This document shows, one piece after another, positions 1 to 7,219 of a stretch of 10,842 nucleotides of DNA (position 1 is its first letter; every line of letters starts with the position of its first letter). Source of the DNA: HGM13006 sp964518645 (GTDB taxonomy: Bacteria > Bacillota > Clostridia > Oscillospirales > Oscillospiraceae). The stretch covers positions 1 through 10,842 of the forward strand of contig CAZFGL010000071.1 in assembly GCA_964518645.1 (NCBI GenBank), written 5' to 3'. Below the pieces are notes generated by a model. That model was given only the letters and a program-made list of their open reading frames with translations. It was not told the DNA's origin and did not search any database. A program made the translations under genes and the position numbers.

Positions 1-1047
1 GTGGAAGCACTTGATGCAGGGGATGATCTCATCCTCCTTGCCCTTGCGGGCTTTGGTTACAAGGGCGGCGTCAGCGATGGAGCCTCTGGCCATTGCAACC
101 AGGTCTGCCTTACCGGCAGCAAGTGCAGCTTCAATATCCTTGGGCTGCTGATAAGCGCCCAGGGTCAGAACAGGAATGTGGATACGGCCGGACTTCTTCA
201 CATGCTCGGCCAGATAGGTGTTATGACCGGGAAGCAGGAAGTTGTTGGGGTGCATAATGTGTTCGCTGTCGGTGAAGAAGCTGCCGGCAGAGATGTGGGC
301 AATGTCGATTTTGTCCTGGATCATTTCCAGATAATCAACACAGTCATCGGGGGTAAAGCACTCGTCACCACCAAGCTCGGAGCCGGAGATGCGGTACTCG
401 ATCAGAAGCTTTCTGCCCACACGGGCGCGGATGGCATCCAGAATCATCATGGGGAATCTGGCACGGTTTTCAAGACTTCCGCCAAATTCATCGGTACGGG
501 TGTTGAACTTGGGGGAGAGAATCTGGCTCAGGATCAGACCGTGACCGCCGTGGATCAGGATCATGTCAAAACCACACTTCAGTGCGTTTTCAGCAGCGTC
601 GGCATAAAGGGAAGCGATGCTCTCCATGGTGGCCTTGTCCAGAATTTCGGTGCCTTCGTCCCCGTTTACAGAGTAGCTGACCAGCTCACCCTTGTAGTTT
701 CTGCCGTGGTAGCTGAAGCCGAGAAGCTCCAGAGAAGCCTTGGCACCGTAGAAATGGATGGCATCTGTAAGCTGGTTCCAGAAACGATGGGTTTCAGAGT
801 CGAAGATATTTTCGTGGGCATGGACATTATCATACTCCTGATAAATGTCCATGTTCTGCGCGGAAACAGTAATGTTGGCGGAACCGCCCCTGGCTTTGTT
901 GGCGTAGTAGGCGATTACATGGTCGTTGGGATAACCCTCTGTACCATAGAGCAGATGCGCTCCGGCAGGGGCAGACCACACACGGTTTTTAAAGGTTACG
1001 CCCCCGATGGTGATGGGGGAGAACATATGGGGATATTGAGATTTCAT
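1..1047 (-). CDS. NADH:flavin oxidoreductase, Old Yellow Enzyme family, FadH/BaiCD-like (3' end outside window)
   Basis: The 349 visible residues form the FMN-binding TIM barrel of the Old Yellow Enzyme family. Family signatures are the N-terminal MFSPITIGGVTFKNR (residues 8-22), HGGHG (166-170) at the usual catalytic His/His site, SPKFNTRTDEFGGSLENR (178-195), and a C-terminal MARG (319-322) phosphate-binding segment. C344-x2-C347 begins the [4Fe-4S] cysteine cluster of the long 2,4-dienoyl-CoA reductase/BaiCD/2-enoate reductase class, so a C-terminal FAD/NAD(P)H domain probably lies beyond the edge. Such enzymes reduce activated C=C bonds, or related groups, in the cytoplasm; the substrate here cannot be read from sequence. 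The ATG at 1045-1047 has TAGGAG (1055-1060) 7 nt upstream. It is the last visible gene of the Opp operon, 15 bp after the small membrane protein. The region normally reading QLxHxGR is altered (ELLGFSYHGR, 107-116). The HGGHG motif differs from the HGDR I recall for bilirubin reductase BilR, so that role is unlikely. Confidence 0.9.
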   Translation of the reverse strand, partial: MKSQYPHMFSPITIGGVTFKNRVWSAPAGAHLLYGTEGYPNDHVIAYYANKARGGSANITVSAQNMDIYQEYDNVHAHENIFDSETHRFWNQLTDAIHFYGAKASLELLGFSYHGRNYKGELVSYSVNGDEGTEILDKATMESIASLYADAAENALKCGFDMILIHGGHGLILSQILSPKFNTRTDEFGGSLENRARFPMMILDAIRARVGRKLLIEYRISGSELGGDECFTPDDCVDYLEMIQDKIDIAHISAGSFFTDSEHIMHPNNFLLPGHNTYLAEHVKKSGRIHIPVLTLGAYQQPKDIEAALAAGKADLVAMARGSIADAALVTKARKGKEDEIIPCIKCFH

Positions 1048-1062
1048 AATATCGCTCCTAAA

Positions 1063-1377
1063 TCAGAATGAAAAATAGTTAAAAATACAGGCAAACAGGA
1101 TCAGTAGAACGCCTGTCTCTACCAGCGCCATATAAAATGGGATGTGGGGGAAACGGCTGTCCCAGAGCTTCATTTTCTTGTGGCTCAAACGGCCACTGAG
1201 CAGGAAAACTGCGGCCAGAAGCAGGATGATCCCACCGGCAAAGGCACAGATCCGCCAGAGCATACCGGCGAAATCCTGTCCCAGAAGATGACAGATCCCG
1301 GCAGCAAGGGTGCCAATCAGACACAGTCCCAGTGCAAACAGCGCCAGCAGGCCGATTTCTTTCAGTACCTGCTTCAT
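1063..1377 (-). CDS. Small three-helix membrane protein of unknown function
   Basis: This 104-residue protein is not recognised as a named family. It has three hydrophobic segments at roughly residues 8-32, 38-61 and 80-103. A basic loop between the second and third segments (GRLSHKKMKLWDSRFPH, about 62-78) probably faces the cytoplasm. There is no signal-peptidase site, no obvious catalytic motif and almost no soluble domain. Its ATG overlaps the oppF stop codon in an ATGA arrangement (4 bp overlap at 1374-1377), so the two are very likely translationally coupled. The flavin reductase gene starts 15 bp after its stop. Its position between the transporter ATPase and the reductase suggests an accessory transporter subunit, a membrane anchor for the reductase, or a stress-type small membrane protein; none of these is shown by the sequence. 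The composition and coupled start make it a real gene. Confidence 0.75.
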   Translation of the reverse strand: MKQVLKEIGLLALFALGLCLIGTLAAGICHLLGQDFAGMLWRICAFAGGIILLLAAVFLLSGRLSHKKMKLWDSRFPHIPFYMALVETGVLLILFACIFNYFSF

Positions 1378-2354
1378 TTCCGGTTTACCTGATCAAGATT
1401 GTGGCAGGCGGCAAAATGGCCGGGCTCGACCTCACGAAGTTCAGGCATCTGGGTGGCGCACTGTTCTGTTGCATATTTACATCTGGTGCGGAACCGGCAG
1501 CCCACGGTGGCACCTGCCACGGTTGCCTCGCCCTGTACGGTCTCGGCCTCACGCTTTTTCTCCAGTTCCGGATCGGGGATGGGGATGGCGGAGATCAGTG
1601 CCTGGGTGTAAGGATGCAGGGGCTTTGCGTAGAGGGCCTCGGAGGTGGCGGTTTCCACCACGGTGCCAAGATACATAACCACAATCCGGTCGGAAATATG
1701 CTTGACCATAGCCAGATCGTGGGCGACAAACAGATATGTCAGACCCTTCTCCTTCTGAAGCTTGATCAGCAGATTGACCACCTGTGCCTGGATAGATACA
1801 TCCAGTGCGGAAATGGGCTCATCAAGCATAATGAATTCCGGTTCCACAGCCAGTGCCCGGGCAATGCCGATACGCTGACGCTGACCGCCGGAGAACTCGT
1901 GGACAAACCGGCTGGCGTGGGATTCGTTCAGACCTACGGCGTTCAGATAATAGTAGATCTTCTCCAGACGTTCCTTCCGGGTCTTTGCAAGGTGGTGAAT
2001 ATCAATGCCCTCGGCAATAATATCCGCCACAGTCATGCGGGGATCCAGAGAGGAATAGGGATCCTGAAAGACGATCTGCGCCTGCTTTTTGAAGGCGTAT
2101 CTTTCGCTGCGGGACATCTCGTGGACGTCTTTGCCACGATAGAGCACCTGACCGTCAGTTTTGTCGTACAGCCCCAGAATGATACGGCCACAGGTGGTTT
2201 TGCCACAGCCGGACTCGCCGACCAGACCCACGGTCTCACCCTGATAAATGTCGAAGGATACGTTATCCAGGGCCTTTACAACTTCCTTCTTGCCGGTATT
2301 AAAATATTTCTTCAGGTTTTTGACCTGTACCAGAGGCTTCTTTTCAGTATCCAT
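1374..2354 (-). CDS. oppF: Oligopeptide ABC transporter ATP-binding protein OppF-like
   Basis: This is the second nucleotide-binding subunit of the Opp/Dpp-type importer (326 aa, normal family length), acting on the cytoplasmic face of the permease pair. It has Walker A GESGCGKTT (46-54), Q-loop Gln97 in VFQDPYSSLDP, ABC signature FSGGQRQR (154-161), Walker B IMLDEP (175-180) and H-loop His212 in VAHD. The C-terminal oligopeptide/dipeptide extension follows (HPYTQALISAIP, 247-258), with four cysteines spaced C286-x5-C292-x6-C299-x17-C317. The PYSSLDPRMTV segment is typical of OppF/DppF rather than OppD. The ATG at 2352-2354 has a consensus AAGGAGGT (2361-2368) embedded in the end of oppD. The gap to oppD is 2 bp. 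The stop overlaps the next start. All ATPase motifs are intact. The transported substrate may be a peptide or another small molecule. Confidence 0.95.
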   Translation of the reverse strand: MDTEKKPLVQVKNLKKYFNTGKKEVVKALDNVSFDIYQGETVGLVGESGCGKTTCGRIILGLYDKTDGQVLYRGKDVHEMSRSERYAFKKQAQIVFQDPYSSLDPRMTVADIIAEGIDIHHLAKTRKERLEKIYYYLNAVGLNESHASRFVHEFSGGQRQRIGIARALAVEPEFIMLDEPISALDVSIQAQVVNLLIKLQKEKGLTYLFVAHDLAMVKHISDRIVVMYLGTVVETATSEALYAKPLHPYTQALISAIPIPDPELEKKREAETVQGEATVAGATVGCRFRTRCKYATEQCATQMPELREVEPGHFAACHNLDQVNRK

Positions 2355-2356
2355 TT

Positions 2357-3382
2357 TTAAACCTCCTTGGTTTCGTCAAAATCGTTGATCCCTTCCACCT
2401 TGGGAGCCATGTCGTGGTGGAGCCAGCAGGCAGCGGAATGCTTGTCGCTGAAGGATGTAAGTTCCGGCATCTGCTTTTCGCAGATAGACATGCAGTATTT
2501 GCAGCGCTGGGCAAAGGGACAGCCAACGGGGGGAGCGATCAGATCCGGAGGGGTGCCCTCGATGGAATCCAGTTCCTCCTTCTTGTCCCCGTCCAGACGG
2601 GGGACAGCCCGGAGCAGTGCCTTGGTATAGGGGTGACGGGCGCGGTAGAAAATGTCCTCACTGTTGCCCTTTTCCACGATCACGCCACTGTACATGACGA
2701 AGATGCGCTGGGCGATGCTTGCCACAACACCAAGGTCATGGGTGATCATGAGGATGGATGTGTGGTTTTCGGTTTTCAGCTGCTTCAGCAGCTTGATGAT
2801 CTGAGACTGAATGGTAACGTCCAGAGCGGTGGTCGGCTCGTCCGCGATCAGCAACTTGGGCTGACATGCGAAGGCGATGGCGATCATAACACGCTGACGC
2901 ATACCGCCGGAAAACTCGTGGGGATACTGATCCACCCGCTTTTCCGGATTGGGAATGCCCACGTCTCTGAGCAGACGGATGGCCTCTTCCTTGGCCTCCT
3001 TTTTGGTCATCTTGCGATGATACAGCAGGTTTTCCATGATCTGACGCCCTACGGTCATGGTAGGGTTCAGAGATGCCAGCGCATCCTGGAAGATGATAGA
3101 TGCCTGACCGCCCCGGTAGCTCCGAAGCTCCTTTTTGCTCATGGACAGTACATCCTTGCCGTCAAAGCAGATCTGGCTTCCCGGGAGAATCTCACCGGGA
3201 GACTGGATCAGACGGAGGACGCTCTTGCCGGTGACGGATTTACCACAGCCGGATTCGCCCACCAGCGCCACAGATTCTTCATAGCCGATGTCCAGATTGA
3301 CACCGCGAACGGAATGTACATCACCCTGATAGGTGTGATAACAGACCTTAAGGTCTTTAATATCAAGTAATTTGTTGCTCAT
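2357..3382 (-). CDS. oppD: Oligopeptide ABC transporter ATP-binding protein OppD-like
   Basis: This is the first ATPase subunit of the importer, and it pairs with OppF. With the chosen start it is 341 residues. It has Walker A GESGCGKS (42-49), Q-loop Gln99 in IIFQDALASLNPTMTVG, signature FSGGMRQR (157-164), Walker B LLIADEP (177-183), then TTALDVTIQSQI and H-loop His215 in ITHD. The FSGGMRQRVMIAIA and DALASLNP sequences are characteristic of OppD/DppD. The C-terminal oligopeptide extension (HPYTKALLRAVP, about 250-261) carries cysteines C288-x5-C294-x6-C301-x17-C319, the same spacing as in OppF; a comparable cysteine set binds an iron-sulfur cluster in mycobacterial OppD. The ATG at 3380-3382 was preferred because AAGGGG lies 8 nt upstream of it. 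A GTG at 3391 would add MEK but has no usable ribosome site. oppC ends 12 bp upstream. Confidence 0.95.
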   Translation of the reverse strand: MSNKLLDIKDLKVCYHTYQGDVHSVRGVNLDIGYEESVALVGESGCGKSVTGKSVLRLIQSPGEILPGSQICFDGKDVLSMSKKELRSYRGGQASIIFQDALASLNPTMTVGRQIMENLLYHRKMTKKEAKEEAIRLLRDVGIPNPEKRVDQYPHEFSGGMRQRVMIAIAFACQPKLLIADEPTTALDVTIQSQIIKLLKQLKTENHTSILMITHDLGVVASIAQRIFVMYSGVIVEKGNSEDIFYRARHPYTKALLRAVPRLDGDKKEELDSIEGTPPDLIAPPVGCPFAQRCKYCMSICEKQMPELTSFSDKHSAACWLHHDMAPKVEGINDFDETKEV

Positions 3383-3394
3383 TTTCTCCACCCC

Positions 3395-4324
3395 TTACTT
3401 ACGGAACTTGGGATCCAGCGCATTACGCAGACCGTCGCCCAGCAGGTTAAAGGCCAGTACCATGATGCACAGCACCAGTGCCGGGAAGATGAGCTGGTTC
3501 ACATGGGAATTCATAACTGCCTGACCGTTGGAAATGAGAAGTCCCAGACTGATGGAGGGAGCCTTCAGACCAAGACCGATAAAGCTCAGACCGGCTTCCT
3601 GGAAAATGTAGCCGGGAATTGCAGTGGCCACTTCCAGAATCAGAATGCCCATAATATTGGGCAGAAGATGCCGGATGATGATTTTCATGGGACGCTCGCC
3701 CAGAGCCTCTGCTGCCATAACATACTCGGATTCCCGGAGCTGCATGATCTGTCCGCGAACCACACGGGCAGTCTGGCACCAGGAGGCGATGCACAGTGCG
3801 ATCAGCAGGGAGACGGCGCTGTTGCCCATGGCGATCATGATCAGAATTGTGACCAGAAGGCTGGGAATGGCGGTGATGATCTCCAGAATACGCATCATGA
3901 TCTCATCCACAATGCCACCGAAATAGGCCATGATGCTGCCGTAGAGACATCCCACGACGACCTGAATGGCGGTACAGCTCAGTGCCACCAGGAAGGAGAC
4001 ACGGGTGCCTACCCACAGACGGGAGAACAGGTCACGACCCAGAGCATCTGCGCCAAACCAGAACTGAGCGCCCATGTCCGCATTCTTATACTGGGGTGCG
4101 GAAGTGATGTAGTCATATCCCCGGATGTGGGGGCCGATAATGACCATAATCAGGAACAGGAACAGGACAAAGAGGGAACCCATGGCGATTTTGTTCTTTT
4201 TCAGACGGCGCCACGCGTCCTTCCAGTAGGTGACAGGCTCCCGTACCAGCAGATCGCTCTGGCCAGAGCTGCGCTGAACAAACTGGAAATCTTCCTGCTT
4301 CAAAGTGACTTTTGCTTCTTCCAT
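3395..4324 (-). CDS. oppC: Oligopeptide ABC transporter permease OppC-like
   Basis: This is one of the two membrane subunits that form the translocation channel (309 aa). It has the OppC/DppC layout. A soluble N-terminus (1-45) includes the conserved TYWKDAWRRLKKNKIAMGSL segment. The first helix is at about 48-66, followed by a periplasm-equivalent loop with FWFGADALGRDLFSRLWVGTR (88-108). The remaining five helices carry the cytoplasmic EAA coupling loop YVMAAEALGERPMKIIIRHLLPN (200-222 region), which docks on the ATPases. EAGLSFIGLG (243-252) and the terminal NLLGDGLRNALDP (293-305) are strong family signatures. The ATG overlaps the oppB stop by one base (TAATG). AGGAGGT (4333-4339) sits 8 nt upstream inside oppB. 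All expected segments are present and intact. Confidence 0.96.
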   Translation of the reverse strand: MEEAKVTLKQEDFQFVQRSSGQSDLLVREPVTYWKDAWRRLKKNKIAMGSLFVLFLFLIMVIIGPHIRGYDYITSAPQYKNADMGAQFWFGADALGRDLFSRLWVGTRVSFLVALSCTAIQVVVGCLYGSIMAYFGGIVDEIMMRILEIITAIPSLLVTILIMIAMGNSAVSLLIALCIASWCQTARVVRGQIMQLRESEYVMAAEALGERPMKIIIRHLLPNIMGILILEVATAIPGYIFQEAGLSFIGLGLKAPSISLGLLISNGQAVMNSHVNQLIFPALVLCIMVLAFNLLGDGLRNALDPKFRK

Positions 4325-5280
4325 TATCGCTTACCTCCTTGAATCCGGATGCGGGGATCCACCAGAGTATAGAGAATATCCGTCAGGAATACCACCACAA
4401 TAAACAGCGTGGCAATAAAGACGGTCTCGCCCAATACAATGGACAGATCATTGGCAGAAACGGCCTCAATATAGTAGGCAGCAATGCCGGGGATGGAGAA
4501 AATCTTCTCAATGATGAAGGAACCGGTAATGCAGGTGGCCATAGACACCGGCAGACGGGTCACAATGGGAATAAAGGAGTTCCGCATAATGTGGCTCCAT
4601 ACGATTTTTGGTTCAGAGAGCCCCTTGGAACGGGCGGTGAGGATATAGTCCTGATCCAGCACGTCCAGAATAGAAGTTTTCAGCAGTCTGGAGTAGGTGG
4701 CGATATGCAGCAGCGCCCCGGAGAGCATGGGGAGAATGGTATACTTCCATCCGCCAAACCACAGGTCAGGGCCGGAGGGCCAGCCGATGACCGGGAACCA
4801 TTTCAGGGTACCGGCAAAATACTTCTGGAATACCAGACCCAATACCAGCTCCGGTACGCTCATTAGCAGTACCGCAAACACCACAATGACCCGGTCTATC
4901 CACGTCTCCCGTTTCACTGCGGCAATAACACCCAGGAAGAGACCGATCAATACGCCGAAAAGCAGGGACTGAAGTCCGAGACGGGCAGAGACGGGAAGCT
5001 TATCATGGATAATATCCTGCAGGGTCTGTCCCTCATATACAACGGATTCGCCAAAATCACCGTGGAGCATACCCTTCATGGTGATCACATAACGCTCCAT
5101 CAGGGGCTTGTCCAGACCGTACTTGGCGTACATGGCGTTACGGGACGCTTCCGGCAGGGACATGGTGCGGGAGATCAGGGGATCACCCGGTGCAGCCGCT
5201 GTCAGGAAAAATGTGGCCGTGGCGATCAGGAACAATGCCAGAAGCAATTCCAGAAATCGCCGGAAAATATATTTTATCAT
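4324..5280 (-). CDS. oppB: Oligopeptide ABC transporter permease OppB-like
   Basis: This is the second channel-forming permease (318 aa, typical OppB/DppB length). The N-terminal helix (about 10-28) is preceded by the family's MIKYIFRRFLELL pattern. Next come AAAPGDP (28-34), YGLDKPLMERY (54-64) and the GDFGES segment (74-79), all conserved in OppB. Five more helices follow. The EAA loop starts at DYILTARSKGLSEPKIVWSH (211-230) and contacts the ATPases. IFSIPG (260-265) and VDPRIR (307-312) are also family signatures. The ATG at 5278-5280 has only a weak, distant AAGG (5293-5296, 12 nt upstream). With the hairpin between oppA and oppB, this suggests that the membrane part is made at a lower level than the binding protein. 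oppC starts at the stop codon. Confidence 0.95.
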   Translation of the reverse strand: MIKYIFRRFLELLLALFLIATATFFLTAAAPGDPLISRTMSLPEASRNAMYAKYGLDKPLMERYVITMKGMLHGDFGESVVYEGQTLQDIIHDKLPVSARLGLQSLLFGVLIGLFLGVIAAVKRETWIDRVIVVFAVLLMSVPELVLGLVFQKYFAGTLKWFPVIGWPSGPDLWFGGWKYTILPMLSGALLHIATYSRLLKTSILDVLDQDYILTARSKGLSEPKIVWSHIMRNSFIPIVTRLPVSMATCITGSFIIEKIFSIPGIAAYYIEAVSANDLSIVLGETVFIATLFIVVVFLTDILYTLVDPRIRIQGGKR

Positions 5281-5323
5281 TAGTAACAGCTACCTTTTCT
5301 GTAGAGTGTGAGCCAAATGCAAA

Positions 5324-5347
5324 CAGGCAGGGGTTTCCCCCTGCCTG
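5324..5347 (-). terminator. GC-rich hairpin between oppA and oppB, probable leaky terminator or mRNA stabiliser
   Basis: Read on the minus strand, a perfect 10-bp stem CAGGCAGGGG / CCCCTGCCTG closes a GAAA tetraloop (GNRA type). It is followed by TTTGCATTTGG rather than a long U-run. It lies 30 bp after the oppA stop and 43 bp before the oppB ATG. A strong stem with a poor U-tract fits partial termination or a 3' stabiliser of the oppA message. Such elements commonly set the excess of binding protein over permease. No promoter was recognised between it and oppB, so oppB probably depends on read-through. Confidence 0.75.
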
Positions 5348-5377
5348 CAGGATCCTGGCTGCTTGGGCAGAGGGTCC

Positions 5378-7081
5378 TTATTTCTCAATATATGCGTGGC
5401 TGAAATCCATCTCAGGTCCAAAGTTGGTGTACTGGATTCCCTTCACATAGGTCTGCTGGAAGAACTTGATGTCGGTGAAGTACAGGGGGCCCACACCAGC
5501 CTCCTCCAGGATGGTATCCTCGATTTCGTGGAACATCTGTGCCTGCTCAGCAGTATCAGCAATGCCGGTTACCTGAGAAAGAAGCTCATTGACATGCTCG
5601 TTGGTGTAAACACCGGTCAGATACTTCAGACCGTAGGGAACGTTCACAACAAACAGATAGTTGTAGGGGCTTGCGCCGCCTTCCCAACCGTTGACGCCCA
5701 CGTCATAGTCCATCTGCTGCTGACGCTCTTCTGCGTCAGTGGTAACATCAACGTTAACCTGAATGCCCAGCTTGTTCTGCCAGGTCTGTGCCAGATACTC
5801 GGCCTGAGTCTGACGGGTCACGTTGTCGGCCTCGACAACAAAGTCGATGGTAACTTCGCTGAGTTCCATATCTTTGCCCAGCTCCTGGAGACCGGTCTTG
5901 AACAGCTCCTGGAGGGACTCATCGGTGGAATACTGTGCCTGAAGATCCTTTACAAGTCCCTCGCCGGCAGTGTTAAATGCCTGGCCACCGCAGGTAACAG
6001 CAGTGGGAACATAGGTGTAAGCAGGCTCATAGCGGCCCCAAACGGTGTCGCAGAGCTCCTGACGGTCGATTGCCAGAGACAGTGCCTGACGGATGTTGGC
6101 GTTGCCCATGAGGCCGGACTTGCCGCCGTTTTCAATTGCGAATACGAGGAAGTCGGAGTAGGAACCAACTTTGTTTACATAGACGATCTTGCCTTCGGCA
6201 GCCTGAGCTTCCCAGTCTGCGCCGTAGTCATCGTTGTAGGAAACAACGTCCAGCTGCTGTGCGTCGAACAGGGTAGCCTGAGTTGCGTGCTCGGCAACGT
6301 ACTGCATGGTAACGGAGTTCAGCTTAACGTTGGCAGCGTCCCAGTACTTGTCGTTCTTCTCCAGAGTCACGCTGTTTTCCTTAACCCAGCTGGTGACCTT
6401 GAAGGGGCCGTTGAATACCATCTCATCTACGTTGGTGCCGTAGGTGGAGGTAGCCTTGTCGATCACGTCCTGACGGCAGGGATAGCCTGCACGGTAAGCA
6501 ACGTAATACAGGAACTCGGAGTTGGGGGATTCCAGAGTGTACTCTACGGTGTTCTCGTCCACAGCCTTAACACCCAGCTCGGAAGCATCACATTCGCCGT
6601 CATAGTAGGCCTGTGCGTTCTTGATGGGCAGGAACTCAGTGGTGGAGTAGCCGTTTTCGGGGTTCAGGCTGCGGAGCGCAGCATCAACATACTGCTGAGC
6701 GGTGACCTTCTCGCCGTCGCTCCAGTAGCACTCACGAAGATGGAAGGTGTAGGTGCATCCGTCGGGGGAGATCTCGTAGGACTCACATCCGTCTTCTACA
6801 TAGGTATCTTTGTCGTTTTCGTCGGTGGTGATCCGAAGCAGGCTGGCTTGGGACTGGGTGACGATCTGATACTCACCGGTCCAGGAGGATGCGTTGGGAT
6901 CCAGGTTGTTGACAGTGCCGCTGAGCAGAATGTTCAGATGCTGGTCAGTAGCTTCTGCAGTTGCAGCGGAGGTTTCGGCACCGGAGGCAGCACTGCTGCT
7001 TTCGCCACCGCAGGCGGTCATGGAGAACACCATAGCTGCGCTCAGTGCAAGGGCGGCGATGGAATTGAACTTCCATTTCAT
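5378..7081 (-). CDS. oppA: Oligopeptide-type ABC transporter substrate-binding lipoprotein
   Basis: This extracytoplasmic, lipid-anchored receptor delivers substrate to OppBC (567 aa, usual SBP_bac_5/cluster C size). The signal peptide is MKWKF followed by a hydrophobic stretch. It ends in the lipobox MTAC with lipidated Cys24, then a Ser/Ala/Thr/Glu linker to about residue 46. Family signatures are YTFHLRECYWSDGEKVTAQQYV (111-132 region, matching the FxFxLR...WSDG motif), NGPFKVTSW (224-232), the EKNDKYWDAANVKL block (241-254) and NANIRQALSLAIDR (327-340). The pattern is closer to OppA than to DppA or NikA, but ligand specificity cannot be read off. The ATG at 7079-7081 was chosen because GGAG (7091-7094) is 9 nt upstream and it gives a standard signal peptide. 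An upstream ATG at 7096 would add MERFN, overlaps that ribosome site, and has only a weak one of its own. It is the first gene of the operon. Confidence 0.95.
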   Translation of the reverse strand: MKWKFNSIAALALSAAMVFSMTACGGESSSAASGAETSAATAEATDQHLNILLSGTVNNLDPNASSWTGEYQIVTQSQASLLRITTDENDKDTYVEDGCESYEISPDGCTYTFHLRECYWSDGEKVTAQQYVDAALRSLNPENGYSTTEFLPIKNAQAYYDGECDASELGVKAVDENTVEYTLESPNSEFLYYVAYRAGYPCRQDVIDKATSTYGTNVDEMVFNGPFKVTSWVKENSVTLEKNDKYWDAANVKLNSVTMQYVAEHATQATLFDAQQLDVVSYNDDYGADWEAQAAEGKIVYVNKVGSYSDFLVFAIENGGKSGLMGNANIRQALSLAIDRQELCDTVWGRYEPAYTYVPTAVTCGGQAFNTAGEGLVKDLQAQYSTDESLQELFKTGLQELGKDMELSEVTIDFVVEADNVTRQTQAEYLAQTWQNKLGIQVNVDVTTDAEERQQQMDYDVGVNGWEGGASPYNYLFVVNVPYGLKYLTGVYTNEHVNELLSQVTGIADTAEQAQMFHEIEDTILEEAGVGPLYFTDIKFFQQTYVKGIQYTNFGPEMDFSHAYIEK

Positions 7082-7107
7082 GTTGAATCGCTCCATTCTT
7101 TTTTATC

Positions 7108-7123
7108 TTCTGGTGGAACCAGA
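7108..7123 (-). promoter_or_regulatory. Small hairpin just upstream of the oppA ribosome binding site
   Basis: On the minus strand, TCTGGT / ACCAGA pairs across a TCC loop (7109-7123), with one more possible G-U pair. It lies 14 nt before the GGAG at 7091-7094. It could help keep the ribosome site exposed or form part of a leader switch. The stem is short, so this is tentative. Confidence 0.35.
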
Positions 7124-7125
7124 GT

Positions 7126-7172
7126 GCTGTATCCCATATTTTTCATGAATTCCATGAAAAGATGGGGACAGC
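7126..7172 (-). promoter_or_regulatory. Large stem-loop in the oppA leader
   Basis: The minus-strand RNA can form an 18-bp interrupted stem. The base is GCTGT/ACAGC (7168-7172 with 7126-7130). The middle is CCCAT/ATGGG. The top is TTTTCATG/CATGAAAA (7153-7160 with 7140-7147), with the five-base loop GAATT. Two small 1x2 internal loops separate the blocks. It falls between the predicted transcription start near 7213 and the oppA ATG. No U-run follows, so it is more likely a leader structure than a terminator. No known riboswitch consensus was recognised. Confidence 0.55.
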
Positions 7173-7177
7173 AGGCT

Positions 7178-7212
7178 GTAAAATTGTAAAAATACTTTTA
7201 CAACCATTTTAC
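7178..7212. repeat. AT-rich nested inverted repeat at the predicted +1 of the opp operon
   Basis: TTGTAAAA (7184-7191) and TTTTACAA (7196-7203) are perfect inverted repeats with a 4-base spacer. They are flanked by a second pair, GTAAAA (7178-7183) and TTTTAC (7207-7212), offset by a 3-base CCA bulge on one side. The element begins about where transcription from the promoter at 7220-7248 should start. It can act as a DNA operator for a dimeric repressor, or as a 5'-terminal RNA hairpin protecting the transcript. Confidence 0.7.
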
Positions 7213-7219
7213 TACATCC

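Noticed and set aside
1..1047. Possible bilirubin reductase (BilR) or bile acid BaiCD identity for the reductase
   Set aside because: The HGGHG motif does not match the HGDR I recall for BilR, and no bai genes are nearby. Overall motifs support only the family.
1..1071. Long plus-strand open frame (356 codons) opposite the flavin reductase
   Set aside because: The minus strand encodes an unmistakable OYE-family protein with a ribosome site. The plus-strand frame has no family features and results from codon bias.
1332..2360. Long plus-strand open frames opposite oppF, oppD, oppC and the DHHW gene
   Set aside because: All are exact antisense shadows of well-identified genes, and none has its own promoter or ribosome site.
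5363..7189. 608-codon plus-strand open frame opposite the binding protein gene
   Set aside because: The opposite strand carries a lipobox and clear SBP_bac_5 motifs. The antisense frame lacks a ribosome site and any recognisable domain.
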